NCBI GenBank assembly: GCA_016916535.1
Contig: CP070276.1
Coordinates: forward strand, 1,364,001-1,428,000
DNA from: Dysgonomonadaceae bacterium zrk40
GTDB lineage: Bacteria > Bacteroidota > Bacteroidia > Bacteroidales > Dysgonomonadaceae
Direction of reading: 5' to 3'
Length of the DNA stretch: 64,000 bases
Shown: positions 17,779-27,131 of the stretch, one piece after another
How positions within the stretch are numbered: the first letter of the stretch is position 1
Layout: the number at the start of each line of letters is the position of its first letter
The notes under the pieces: generated by a model
The model's input: the letters and a program-made list of their open reading frames with translations, nothing else
Told to the model about the DNA's origin: nothing
The model's database searches: none
Program-made: the position numbers and the translations under genes

Positions 17779-18687
17779 TCAGCGGTAGAAAGCGTTACTG
17801 AACATCTCCTCAATCCCTTCGCCCATAACCTCCCCGATGATCCGCTTCGTGCGGAGATAACGGTTGGCATTGAAAGCGTCGTACAACGGGTCGGAAGGGT
17901 CGAAGCTGTTGATGCGGACATAGTCGGAAGCATGGATAAATCTTCTTTTGCCAAGATAGATACCCACGTGCACCACCTTCTCACCCCTCTCTTCACTTGT
18001 TTTGGCACCAAAGAAAAGCAGATCGCCCGGAAAGGCATCGGCGAAATTGCCTGTGTCGTCAACCAACCTGCCGTAACGCACCTGCTGTGAGGCGTCCCTG
18101 GCCAGGATGATGCCGTGCATGAAGAAGACCTGCTTGATGAAACCGCTGCAGTCGAGACCTTTCACCGAGGTGCCACCCCAGAGATAGGGTATACCGAGCA
18201 GTTTCTTGGCACTCTCTACGATGCTTTCACCGGTGGGCCTGATCTCTCTCAGCCAGTCGGGTAGCTCCTTCGCATCCGATTTCATCACGTAAGCCCTACG
18301 GCCGTCGGGATAGCGCACCCTATAATATGCTCCGTCATCCGTGATAAGCTCCAGCATGTTGCCGGCTACCAGGTCGGTAACGGGCTGGGATATCTGATAC
18401 GGCAGCGAATAGGAACGCGCGCACAACGTTGTGATGATCACCTTCGGCTGTTGCAGGTAATTCCTTCTCTGCCTGTCGGTCATCAGCTGCACTGATCCGC
18501 TGATCCAGCCCACATACCCATCAGGTGTCTCAATCATGCACCACTCCCCTTTCTGCTCGTAAATCTTCACCGGCATGCCGAGCAGTACCTGGGTGACCAT
18601 CTCGGCAGCGTGCGTCGGTTCCGCGCGGAGCGACCCCACCGAATTGTAGACCACGCCCCATGTTTCATGTTCTGTTAATTGACTCAT
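17779..18687 (-). CDS. NlpC/P60 endopeptidase with N-terminal SH3b domains (YkfC-like)
   Basis: 302 residues, no obvious signal peptide, so probably cytoplasmic. The N-terminal 160 residues are two bacterial SH3-like domains (VYNSVGSLRAEPTHAAEM, then the segment around YRVRYPDGRRAYV). The C-terminal NlpC/P60 domain shows catalytic Cys in GLDCSGFIKQVF, His in VVHVGIYLG and the third polar residue His in RFIHASDYV. It should cut gamma-D-Glu-diaminoacid bonds in muropeptides, yielding L-Ala-D-Glu for the epimerase encoded just downstream. The two genes form one minus-strand operon. Confidence 0.92.
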   Translation of the reverse strand: MSQLTEHETWGVVYNSVGSLRAEPTHAAEMVTQVLLGMPVKIYEQKGEWCMIETPDGYVGWISGSVQLMTDRQRRNYLQQPKVIITTLCARSYSLPYQISQPVTDLVAGNMLELITDDGAYYRVRYPDGRRAYVMKSDAKELPDWLREIRPTGESIVESAKKLLGIPYLWGGTSVKGLDCSGFIKQVFFMHGIILARDASQQVRYGRLVDDTGNFADAFPGDLLFFGAKTSEERGEKVVHVGIYLGKRRFIHASDYVRINSFDPSDPLYDAFNANRYLRTKRIIGEVMGEGIEEMFSNAFYR

Positions 18688-18826
18688 CAGCTCTGTCGTT
18701 TATATGAACCATAAATAAAAGATAAAAGTAGCTTTTCTCTCCCTTTCTACCGAATTTTTTCGCATGTTTCATCCCAGTTGCGCCAATCGCATCCGAAGAG
18801 ATTGCTGCCATCTCTTTCGGTACTGG

Positions 18827-18897
18827 TTCTAATCTCGTTCTAATATCGTTCTAATCTCGCTCTAATCTCGCTCTAATAGATTCGAATGAGATTAGAG
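18827..18897. repeat. 11-bp tandem repeat array with an inverted copy
   Basis: Four contiguous units at 18827-18837, 18838-18848, 18849-18859 and 18860-18870 follow the consensus TTCTAATCTCG (unit 2 has A for C at position 8; unit 4 starts with C). A partial fifth unit (CTCTAAT) is at 18871-18877. An inverted copy, TGAGATTAGAG, follows at 18887-18897 and matches unit 4 at 10 of 11 positions, so a hairpin with a 16-base loop can form. The period equals roughly one turn of B-DNA. Confidence 0.9.
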
Positions 18898-18999
18898 TCA
18901 GTAACGTCTGAAATAGGATGAAAATCAGAATCATCACAAGCGATGGATAAGGAAATTGATATTTAACTATATATCTGGATAATATTTCTCTTTTTGTGT

Positions 19000-19007
19000 T
19001 ATGTTTG
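19000..19007 (+). promoter_or_regulatory. Probable promoter (-7 element) of the methyltransferase gene
   Basis: TATGTTTG ends 26 bases before the ATG at 19034. A T-rich stretch lies upstream, but there is no properly spaced -33 TTTG. Confidence 0.5.
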
Positions 19008-19033
19008 TGACTACAAACCAATGAATCTGAACA

Positions 19034-19786
19034 ATGAGAAGTAGAAGAGCGATGCTGTGGATGCTGGCTCTCATCTGCAGCCTTCCCGTTACCAGCAGAG
19101 CACAAGCGGAGAGGACAGAACCCGAAAACAGTAAGTTCCCTATGACCCAATCACCCATATACAACCTGGAAAAAGCAGAGAAGCTGGCCCGCGAGCTGCG
19201 GGGCAAGGGTATACGGGACAATGCGGTGCTCGCCGCCATTGCCCGCATACCCCGTGAGGCTTTTGTGGATGAGGCATTGGCAGAGATGGCCTATCTCGAC
19301 CGGCCGCTGCCCATAGAAGCTGGACAGACCATCTCACAGCCCTACACCGTGGCCAGGCAGACGGAGTTGCTGCAACTGGAGCCTGGCGACAGGGTACTGG
19401 AGATCGGCACCGGGAGCGGTTACCAGGCAGCGGTGCTTTGCGAGATGGGGGTGGAGCTCTACAGCATTGAAAGGGTTGAGGACCTCTATCAGACAGCCAG
19501 GGAGACGCTCAATTGTCTGGGCTACTTCCCGAAATTGTACCACGGCGATGGCTATGAAGGTCTGCCCCGGGAGGCTCCCTTCGACAAGATCCTGATCACC
19601 GCGGCACCTGAGACGATTCCGCCAAAACTGAAGGAGCAGCTTCGCGTGGGGGGGCTGATGGTGCTCCCCCTGGGGGGACGGGAGCGGCAGCAGATGACAG
19701 TGGTGAAACGGCTGAGCGAGAATCGCTTCAGCACCACCACCCACGGCGATTACATCTTTGTCCCCATGAAAAAAGGGACTGAATAA
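19034..19786 (+). CDS. pcm: Protein-L-isoaspartate O-methyltransferase with a signal peptide
   Basis: 250 residues. The SAM-binding motif VLEIGTGSGYQAAVLCEM and the family signatures ISQPYTVARQTELLQL and ITAAPETIPPKLKEQL identify a PCMT, which methylates isoaspartyl residues to start their repair. Unlike cytoplasmic Pcm (about 208 residues), this one has about 40 extra N-terminal residues: Arg-rich start, hydrophobic core ALICSLPVTS and an AQA cleavage site, so export to the periplasm is predicted. An internal ATG at 19142 (MTQSPIYNL) would give a cytoplasmic form. Downstream it converges on guaB. Confidence 0.9.
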   Translation: MRSRRAMLWMLALICSLPVTSRAQAERTEPENSKFPMTQSPIYNLEKAEKLARELRGKGIRDNAVLAAIARIPREAFVDEALAEMAYLDRPLPIEAGQTISQPYTVARQTELLQLEPGDRVLEIGTGSGYQAAVLCEMGVELYSIERVEDLYQTARETLNCLGYFPKLYHGDGYEGLPREAPFDKILITAAPETIPPKLKEQLRVGGLMVLPLGGRERQQMTVVKRLSENRFSTTTHGDYIFVPMKKGTE

Positions 19787-19793
19787 CAGTCCC
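19775..19793 (-). terminator. Rho-independent terminator of guaB overlapping the pcm stop
   Basis: A perfect 7-bp stem, GGGACTG (19775-19781) and CAGTCCC (19787-19793), has a 5-base loop. On the minus strand it is followed by a U tract (plus-strand A run just before 19775) and lies about 40 bases beyond the guaB stop. It embeds the pcm stop codon. Confidence 0.75.
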
Positions 19794-19833
19794 CTTCCTT
19801 ATCAAATTGAGTAGCTAAACAGCTGTTTTCCAA

Positions 19834-21324
<1,491 letters not shown>

Positions 21325-21342
21325 TTAGTTTTTTATTGCATG

Positions 21343-21350
21343 CAAAAGTA
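21343..21350 (-). promoter_or_regulatory. Probable promoter (-7 element) of guaB
   Basis: The minus strand reads TACTTTTG, ending 31 bases before the guaB ATG at 21312. No clear -33 partner. Confidence 0.5.
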
Positions 21351-21499
21351 CTCATTATTTTGCGAACATAGCGTGAAGAGTCTGTTAATTTTCCACTATT
21401 TGTCTCCTTGCACCGATTCAAGGTGTGGTCACAACACTTATAAAAACTTTCAATCATTCATACAACCCGCCATTGCTTCGTCGTGACCGTCAAAAGCCG

Positions 21500-21507
21500 T
21501 ACCTTTG
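21500..21507 (+). promoter_or_regulatory. Probable promoter (-7 element) of the peroxiredoxin gene
   Basis: TACCTTTG ends 33 bases before the ATG at 21540; TTG at 21473-21475 lies 24 bases upstream of it, slightly farther than usual. An OxyR site could not be defined by eye. Confidence 0.5.
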
Positions 21508-21539
21508 CACCGGTTACAAACGTTTAACAGAGTAAGAAT

Positions 21540-22172
21540 ATGTCAGTATTAGTAGGAAAAAAAGCCCCGGCATTCCGGGCTCAGGCCGTGATCAACGGTT
21601 CTGAAATCGTAGAAAACTTCTCCCTGGAGGATTATATCAATAACAAGTATGTGGTCTTCTTCTTTTACCCGGCCGACTTCACATTCGTCTGCCCCACAGA
21701 GTTGATTGCCTTCCAACAGAAAATGAAAGCGTTCGAAGAGCGTAACACTGTGGTGGTAGCTGCCTCCACCGACTCAGCCGTCTCCCACTGGAAGTGGCTC
21801 AACACACCGAAGAACGATGGCGGCATCCAGGGTGTCACCTACCCCATCGTGGCCGACCCCTCACTTACCATCTCGATGGCCTATGATGTGCTTGCCGGCA
21901 AGTTCGTCACTGACGAGAACGGCAATCCTGAATTCAAGGGATCAGCTGAGGCCTACCGCGGTCTCTTCCTGATTGACAAGGGAGGCATCGTTCGCCATCA
22001 GGTAATAAACGACATGCCGCTGGGCAGAAGCGTGGACGAAGTGCTTCGTGTGATCGACGCGCTGCAGTTCACCGAAGAGTATGGCGAGGTATGCCCGGCC
22101 GACTGGCACAAGGGCGACAAGGCGCTCTCAGCCACCCAGGAGGGGATTGCCGAGTACCTGTCGGAGAAGTAA
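21540..22172 (+). CDS. ahpC: Typical 2-Cys peroxiredoxin (AhpC/Prx1 type)
   Basis: 210 residues. The peroxidatic Cys51 sits in YPADFTFVCPTE and the resolving Cys185 in EVCPADWHKG. The thioredoxin-fold core and the C-terminal YLSEK tail are typical. It reduces hydrogen peroxide and organic peroxides in the cytoplasm. No ahpF is adjacent, so the reductant would be thioredoxin or a distant AhpF. As a classical OxyR target in other bacteria it may be controlled by the OxyR encoded at 6.7 kb. It ends at a strong 12-bp hairpin. Confidence 0.94.
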   Translation: MSVLVGKKAPAFRAQAVINGSEIVENFSLEDYINNKYVVFFFYPADFTFVCPTELIAFQQKMKAFEERNTVVVAASTDSAVSHWKWLNTPKNDGGIQGVTYPIVADPSLTISMAYDVLAGKFVTDENGNPEFKGSAEAYRGLFLIDKGGIVRHQVINDMPLGRSVDEVLRVIDALQFTEEYGEVCPADWHKGDKALSATQEGIAEYLSEK

Positions 22173-22210
22173 ACAGTAAACCCAAACCGGCAACACCGGT
22201 TCTGATTGAG

Positions 22211-22248
22211 AAGGGCTGAAGCGAATGCTTCAGCCCTTTATTTTATCA
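22211..22248. terminator. Bidirectional terminator between peroxiredoxin and cupin genes
   Basis: A perfect 12-bp stem (22211-22222 with 22227-22238) and GAAT loop is followed by a T-rich tract TTATTTTAT on the plus strand. It serves the peroxiredoxin transcript and, being adjacent to the converging cupin stop, probably that one too. Confidence 0.88.
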
Positions 22249-22779
22249 ATGGTCGTGGTCATGTTCGATTCCCTCTTCACGGGTCTCATGCACAGTGCCA
22301 TGCGGATGCTCCACCGGCGTGTAGATGGAATAAAGTTTCAGCGGCTCGTCAGAATCGTTGAGCAGGTTGTGCCACTTGCCGGCCGGGATGAAGATGGCAA
22401 AATCATCCTCCACCCGCTCCTGGAAATCGAGGTTCTCCTCACTGTCACCCATCATCACGATGCCGCTCCCCTGCTCCACGCGGAGGAACTGATCGGTTTT
22501 CGTGTGGAGTTCCAGGCCAATATCCTCTCCCGGCTGTAGGGTCATTACAGTCATCTGCATCAGGCTGCCGGTCCACACGGCGGTACGGAAGTTCTCGTTC
22601 TGCAGTGTGTACTGCTCAATGTCAATCACCAACGGATCGGGGCCGAAATCTTTGAACTCGACCGTCTCCACGCTCTCAACTGGCTCCTCTGCCGGCTGAC
22701 GCTCCTCACTTTGGGGCTGTACACACGATACCGACATCAGCATCGCCGCCAAACCCAAAAATATCAATTTTCTTTTCAT
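22246..22779 (-). CDS. Cupin-domain lipoprotein with a His-rich tail
   Basis: 177 residues. It opens with a lipoprotein signal peptide whose lipobox is SVSC (Cys19), then an acidic linker and a single cupin domain: the first motif is GEDIGLELHTKTDQFLRVEQGSG and the second FIPAGKWHNLLNDSDEP. Cupins bind a metal through such His/Glu residues; the first motif has one clear His plus polar candidates. The protein ends with a His/Asp tail (EHDHDH), which could bind metal. It is membrane-anchored in the periplasm or at the surface; the reaction is unknown. It has its own well-formed promoter. Confidence 0.85.
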   Translation of the reverse strand: MKRKLIFLGLAAMLMSVSCVQPQSEERQPAEEPVESVETVEFKDFGPDPLVIDIEQYTLQNENFRTAVWTGSLMQMTVMTLQPGEDIGLELHTKTDQFLRVEQGSGIVMMGDSEENLDFQERVEDDFAIFIPAGKWHNLLNDSDEPLKLYSIYTPVEHPHGTVHETREEGIEHDHDH

Positions 22780-22820
22780 GACTTTTTAATTGAAGGTTGA
22801 AAAACTATTTTGTTGATAAA

Positions 22821-22852
22821 CAAAGATATAAAACTTCTTCACAACCCACAAA
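22821..22852 (-). promoter_or_regulatory. Promoter of the cupin lipoprotein gene
   Basis: The minus strand has TTTG (22852-22849), 20 bases, then TATCTTTG (22828-22821), ending 41 bases before the ATG: both elements are perfect and correctly spaced. Confidence 0.8.
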
Positions 22853-22893
22853 CAGATCAACAGAAAAAAAATCAACAATAATCTATAAAACAA

Positions 22894-22925
22894 TTTGGTT
22901 TATTTTTTAAACTGGTTTATATTTG
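22894..22925 (+). promoter_or_regulatory. Promoter of the TonB receptor-regulator cluster
   Basis: TTTG (22894-22897), 20 bases, then TATATTTG (22918-22925); both elements perfect. The leader to the ATG at 22993 is about 60 bases. The promoter is divergent from, and 42 bases away from, the cupin promoter. Confidence 0.8.
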
Positions 22926-22992
22926 CAGAGTCAATCTTTAGATATGACGATCAATGCGTGAATTTTGGAATCATGAACGATGTAATAAATGA

Positions 22993-25152
22993 ATGATGAA
23001 GACAAAACAGATACTATTTATCGGGTTAATCTTCTGGCAGTTGCAGTCATTCGCACAGACTCGAGAGGTATCAGGCAGAGTGATCGACGAACAGGGCAGT
23101 CCGGTAGCCTATGCCAATATCTGGTTGGAAAACAGTGTCGAGGGCACGAGCAGCGACAACGAAGGGTTCTTTCGCTTCAACAGCCATGCGACCGGTGAGG
23201 TCTGCCTGATTGTTTCGATGATCGGCTATCATGAGGTTCGTCTACAAGCTCCAATTAAAGAGATGCACGATCTGCAGATCCTCATCAGGGAGATTCCGTT
23301 GAATCTTGACGAGGTAGTGGTGCAAGCCGGCAGTTTTATCCTCAAGGGCACCAGCACTGTCGACCGGAAGAGCACGGTCGATGTGGCCACCACCGCCGGC
23401 TCGGAGGGAGACCTGTTCAAAGCAATCACCTTGCTTCCTGGGGCACAGGCAACCGGCACCGACGGGCGGCTGCTGATAAGGGGTGGCGACAGCTCCGAGT
23501 CGCAGACCTACATCGACGACATGCATGTGCTCTCGCCATACGGTGCCACCTTCCCCTACCAGCAGGCGCGCTCCCGCTACTCACCATTCTTCTTCTCGGG
23601 AGTGAACTTTTCCATGGGTGGCTTCTCGTCTGAGTATTCCCAGAGTCTCTCCAGTGTCCTGCCTCTATATACCCGTGATGAGGCGAAGGATTCGAAAACA
23701 GGAGTGAGCTTGAAGAATGTCTCCCTGGGCGGTGGAGGCACAAAGGCATGGGAGAAGGCATCACTTTCTTTCAACGGCGATTATACCAATATGGATAGCT
23801 ATACTCGCCTCTTCTACCCGGAGCAGGCAAAGCAGTGGAACAGACCCTTCCACTCACTGGCCCTTCAGAAACAGTTTCGCTATAGTCCGAAAGAGCAAAC
23901 CCATTTCAAAACCTTCTTCACCTTCAACCGCAGCGCGTTCAACCGTTTGGAGCGGCCCGCATTTGGTGAAAGCCGGGAGATGGATTTCAATGAGGACAAC
24001 CTCTACCTCAACAGCACCTACCGCACCCGTAGCAAATCGGGAATGAACTGGTTCGTCGGGGCGGCCTTCGGCTGGAACAGGAGGCGAATCGCCGGGGCAG
24101 AGATCGCCGGAGACAAGCTGAGCGAAAGTGAATCGGAGCTGCACCTGAAGGTGAAAACGGGCAAAAGGATCTCACGACTATTCAAGATGGATGCGGGCGC
24201 GGAGAGCTTCCTGAAACAATATGAGATGGACTATACCATCTTCGCACCTCCCCTTTCACCACGTCTGAACCACCATATCTCCGGCATTTATTTCTCCGGT
24301 GATTTCAACCTTCTGGACAACTTGTTGCTAAACACATCTGTGAGAGAGGAGTACACATCTCTCAACGATGATATCGCACTGCTGCCCCGCCTGGCATTGA
24401 GTTACAAGCTGAACGAATTCATCTTTTCAGGAGTGGCCGGCCGCTATCAGCAGATGACCGGTAAAGAGTATCTGATCCGTAACGGTGCGCTCTCCAACGA
24501 ACGCAACCTGCAATACTTGTTGGGTATCTATTATCAGAAGGATGAGAAGATCTTCAGGGCTGAAGCTTACCACAAGGATTATGAGCGACTGCCCCTCCAG
24601 CAACAGCAGCTGGGATACACCTCCGAAGGGGAGGGCTACAGCCGCGGTGTCGACCTCTTTTACAACGACCGGATGTTCCTGAAACATTGGGACTATATGG
24701 TCGCATACACCTTCAACGACAGCCGGCGCAGATACCTGCACTACCCTGTTCCGGTGCAGCCGCATTATGTCACCCGACACAACGCCTCCGTCAGCGTCCG
24801 CTACACCAATTTCGACCGACTGCGGAGCATGATCAGCATCACCCAGCGCTATGCCAGCGGGCGTCCGTACGACGACCCCAACGATATGGATTTCATGAGC
24901 GCCCGCACCCCACAGCTCCACACCACCGATGTGAGCTGGACCATCCTGGCACACAAGAAGCTGATCATCTACCTCTCAGCTTCCAACATCTTCGGCAGGA
25001 AGAACATCTACGGCTATCACTACAACAGTAAGCCCAACAACGCCGGGATCTATGAAAGAAAGCCCATCTTGCTGGAACAACCACAAAACTTCTATGTCGG
25101 TTTCTTCCTCACGCTGGGGAAGAACGTCGCCTACGAAGCCACCCATTTTTAA
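22993..25152 (+). CDS. TonB-dependent receptor with N-terminal carboxypeptidase-regulatory-like domain
   Basis: 719 residues. Signal peptide (residues 1-22), then a CarboxypepD_reg-like beta-sandwich at about 25-105 (SGRVIDEQGSPVAYANIWLE), a TonB-box-like LDEVVVQAG, a plug (TLLPGAQATGTDGRLLIRGG) and a barrel ending VGFFLTLGKNVAYEATHF. It lacks a SusD partner, so it is probably not a SusC-type glycan importer. It is the first gene of a tight plus-strand cluster with a secreted helical protein, a membrane protein and a small winged-helix regulator. The ligand is unknown. Confidence 0.9.
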   Translation: MMKTKQILFIGLIFWQLQSFAQTREVSGRVIDEQGSPVAYANIWLENSVEGTSSDNEGFFRFNSHATGEVCLIVSMIGYHEVRLQAPIKEMHDLQILIREIPLNLDEVVVQAGSFILKGTSTVDRKSTVDVATTAGSEGDLFKAITLLPGAQATGTDGRLLIRGGDSSESQTYIDDMHVLSPYGATFPYQQARSRYSPFFFSGVNFSMGGFSSEYSQSLSSVLPLYTRDEAKDSKTGVSLKNVSLGGGGTKAWEKASLSFNGDYTNMDSYTRLFYPEQAKQWNRPFHSLALQKQFRYSPKEQTHFKTFFTFNRSAFNRLERPAFGESREMDFNEDNLYLNSTYRTRSKSGMNWFVGAAFGWNRRRIAGAEIAGDKLSESESELHLKVKTGKRISRLFKMDAGAESFLKQYEMDYTIFAPPLSPRLNHHISGIYFSGDFNLLDNLLLNTSVREEYTSLNDDIALLPRLALSYKLNEFIFSGVAGRYQQMTGKEYLIRNGALSNERNLQYLLGIYYQKDEKIFRAEAYHKDYERLPLQQQQLGYTSEGEGYSRGVDLFYNDRMFLKHWDYMVAYTFNDSRRRYLHYPVPVQPHYVTRHNASVSVRYTNFDRLRSMISITQRYASGRPYDDPNDMDFMSARTPQLHTTDVSWTILAHKKLIIYLSASNIFGRKNIYGYHYNSKPNNAGIYERKPILLEQPQNFYVGFFLTLGKNVAYEATHF

Positions 25153-25194
25153 TGTGAGATTCCAACATATTATTCATTTAAAAAATTAATTCCT

Positions 25195-25842
25195 ATGAAA
25201 ACATTATCTTTACTGGTTGTATCGCTGATCCTCATGCTGGGGATGGAGCTCAACGCACAAAATGAAGAAGCCTGTCAGAAGGCGATGGAAACAGCGATCG
25301 ATCAGTTCGATCAGGTGAAGGATGCAGCTGACCTGCAGGTATGCAAGAACAGTTTTGAACGGATTGCCGCGAGCTACCCCGAGCGGTGGTTACCGGTATA
25401 TTATGCAGCATACCTCAACACTGAGCTGGTATACTGGGAGATGAAGTCGGAGCAGAACACCCAACGCCTGGAAGCGGCAGAAAAATATCTGAAGCAGCTG
25501 GAGGGACTGGAGGAGGCGGACCAATCGGAGGTTGCAACCCTATGGGGTTACTTCACCATGTGTCGCATCAGTCAAAACCCTCAAACCCTGGGACAGGAGC
25601 TCTACCAGCCCACCGTCAGCAAATTTGAGGAGGCAATGCGGCTCAATCCCGCCAATCCACGCCCGGTGATCCTGCTGGCTTTCTTCGAACAAAACCTGCC
25701 CCCGTTCCTGCAGTCGTCACGCAACAGGGAAGAGGAGATGAAAAAAGCGGAAGAGCTGTTTAACCGGGAGCAGAAGAGTTACAGTGCTCCCTACTGGGGG
25801 AAATATTTCCTGCAGATGATTACAGTTTCAGAAAATCACTAA
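25195..25842 (+). CDS. Secreted alpha-helical (TPR-like) protein of unknown function
   Basis: 215 residues with a signal peptide (MKTLSLLVVSLILMLGMELNAQ). The mature part is helical and resembles tetratricopeptide folds (AYLNTELVYWEMKSEQNTQ, YQPTVSKFEEAMRLNPANPRP). Two Cys residues (in EEACQKAM and LQVCKNSF) lie near the N terminus of the mature protein and could form a disulfide. It starts 42 bp after the TonB receptor, so a periplasmic partner of that receptor is a reasonable inference. I do not recognise a named family. Confidence 0.75.
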   Translation: MKTLSLLVVSLILMLGMELNAQNEEACQKAMETAIDQFDQVKDAADLQVCKNSFERIAASYPERWLPVYYAAYLNTELVYWEMKSEQNTQRLEAAEKYLKQLEGLEEADQSEVATLWGYFTMCRISQNPQTLGQELYQPTVSKFEEAMRLNPANPRPVILLAFFEQNLPPFLQSSRNREEEMKKAEELFNREQKSYSAPYWGKYFLQMITVSENH

Positions 25843-25855
25843 AATCACCAACCAT

Positions 25856-26452
25856 ATGGAAAAAGAATTTAACGAGAAAGAGAGCCTGCAGTTGATCACC
25901 GGAATGATCGCCGCGGCAAAGGGAAACATCAAAAAAGGGGCCGGAAAGCATTTCCTGCTTTGGGGCTATCTGATCTTTGCTGCCTCGATCGCACATTTCA
26001 TCATGATCAATTTCATCCCATCGACAGAAAAACAGAATGGGATCCTCTGGATGAGCGTCACCATCACCGGCTTTCTCATCAGCATGATCATGGGATTCAG
26101 GGACAATGGCAGGCGGGAGGTGACCACCTATGTAGGCTCCATCTCACTCCATATATGGTCCGGCTTCATGGTTTGCCTGCTCACCATCATCATCCTGATT
26201 CCCGGGGAAACAGGGTGGTATTCCTACCCGTTGATCACATTATTGTATACCTTTGCACTCTATATCTCCACAGCTGTACTAAGGTTGCGATGGATCTATC
26301 TGTCAGTAGCGGTCTGCGTGATCTGCCTGCTGCTCTACCGGGTGTTGTCCTTCAACTATTACCCCCTGTTAATGGCCGTAGTAATGCTGGCTGGGAACAT
26401 TGTGCCCGGTCATTATCTGAATCACAAAGCGAATAGAGAGAACAATGTTTAA
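25856..26452 (+). CDS. Multi-pass membrane protein of unknown function
   Basis: 198 residues. A charged cytoplasmic N terminus (about 38 residues, KEFNEKESLQLITGMIAAAKGN) precedes about six membrane helices (FLLWGYLIFAASIAHFIM through LMAVVMLAGNIVPGHYL). The stop overlaps the start of the downstream winged-helix gene by eight bases, so the pair is translationally coupled. Membrane proteins of this layout often accompany small regulators in Bacteroidota, but the function is not known. Confidence 0.75.
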   Translation: MEKEFNEKESLQLITGMIAAAKGNIKKGAGKHFLLWGYLIFAASIAHFIMINFIPSTEKQNGILWMSVTITGFLISMIMGFRDNGRREVTTYVGSISLHIWSGFMVCLLTIIILIPGETGWYSYPLITLLYTFALYISTAVLRLRWIYLSVAVCVICLLLYRVLSFNYYPLLMAVVMLAGNIVPGHYLNHKANRENNV

Positions 26453-26732
26453 AGAACTGGATCCGCTGCTTCACTCACAACTGCGACTGGCGGTGATGTC
26501 CCTGCTCCTGTCGGTGGAGGAGGCCGACTTCGTCTTCCTCCGCGAGAAGACAGGCGCCACCGCCGGCAACCTGAGCGTACAGCTCGAGAAGCTGCAGGAA
26601 GCCGGATATATCCATGTGAGGAAATATATCCACGCCAAACGCTCCCGCACGGTTTGCAAGATTACCAAAAAAGGGATTGAGGCCTTTGAGAGCTATGTCA
26701 AGGCCCTCCAGAGCTATATCAAAAAGGAGTGA
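26445..26732 (+). CDS. Small winged-helix transcriptional regulator
   Basis: 95 residues forming a single winged-helix domain of the MarR/ArsR-like small type: LDPLLHSQLRLAVMSLLL, recognition-helix region GATAGNLSVQLEKLQEAGYI, wing IHAKRSRTVCKITKKG, and a C-terminal dimerisation helix. No ligand or metal site is evident. As last gene of the receptor cluster, overlapping the membrane-protein gene by eight bases, it may control the promoter at 22.9 kb or signal through the membrane protein. Confidence 0.85.
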   Translation: MFKELDPLLHSQLRLAVMSLLLSVEEADFVFLREKTGATAGNLSVQLEKLQEAGYIHVRKYIHAKRSRTVCKITKKGIEAFESYVKALQSYIKKE

Positions 26733-26769
26733 ATCCTGCTATCGAAAAACAGCAATAAAAGAATCACCC

Positions 26770-26952
26770 TCAGTTGCATTGCACTGAGCGAAACCAGCCG
26801 GCGATTGTCTTCATCTCCTCCTCCGGCAGATCTTTCAGGAAGGCAAGCTTCTCTATCATTATCCTGAAGGAATGCATGTTGATCTCCGGCGTGAGCGGCA
26901 GGAATCCCTCTACTCCCGAAGCAAGGAGCAGAAGAAAAAGTTTTGTTTTCAT
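26770..26952 (-). CDS. Possible small secreted peptide
   Basis: A 60-residue frame starting MKTKLFLLLLASGVEGFLP, with a signal-peptide-like N terminus and a charged helical remainder (LKDLPEEEMKTIAGWFRS). The A-rich start context is like other genes here, but I recognise no family and there is no clear promoter. It may be a real small protein or chance. Confidence 0.3.
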   Translation of the reverse strand: MKTKLFLLLLASGVEGFLPLTPEINMHSFRIMIEKLAFLKDLPEEEMKTIAGWFRSVQCN

Positions 26953-27035
26953 TGTATATCGATTTATTGATAAGAAACTCTTTTGTAGACACATTGAATC
27001 GATTGCACCCTGTAAATATAGTTTGATTACAATAA

Positions 27036-27061
27036 AAAAAACAGGGTCTCCCCTGTTTTTT
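27036..27061 (-). terminator. Terminator after the racemase-fold gene
   Basis: Stem ACAGGG (27041-27046)/CCCTGT (27051-27056) with a TCTC loop is extended by A-T pairs to 27036/27061. Homopolymer runs on both sides make it usable in both directions; it lies 71 bases beyond the minus-strand stop at 27132. Confidence 0.8.
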
Positions 27062-27131
27062 AATATATGCTAAACAAATTATGTGACATTGAACCCGCGT
27101 TCTCTGCCTCGAGGCAAATGCAAGCAGCAGA

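Larger units (their letters stand above)
18688..19033. other. 346-bp intergenic region without a gene
   Basis: Divergent spacer between the NlpC/P60 gene and the methyltransferase gene. It holds an 11-bp tandem repeat array and a promoter element, both listed separately. No convincing ORF or RNA gene was seen. Confidence 0.7.

Noticed and set aside
18827-18897. Possible CRISPR array
   Set aside because: Units are 11 bp and contiguous with no spacers, and no cas gene is near.
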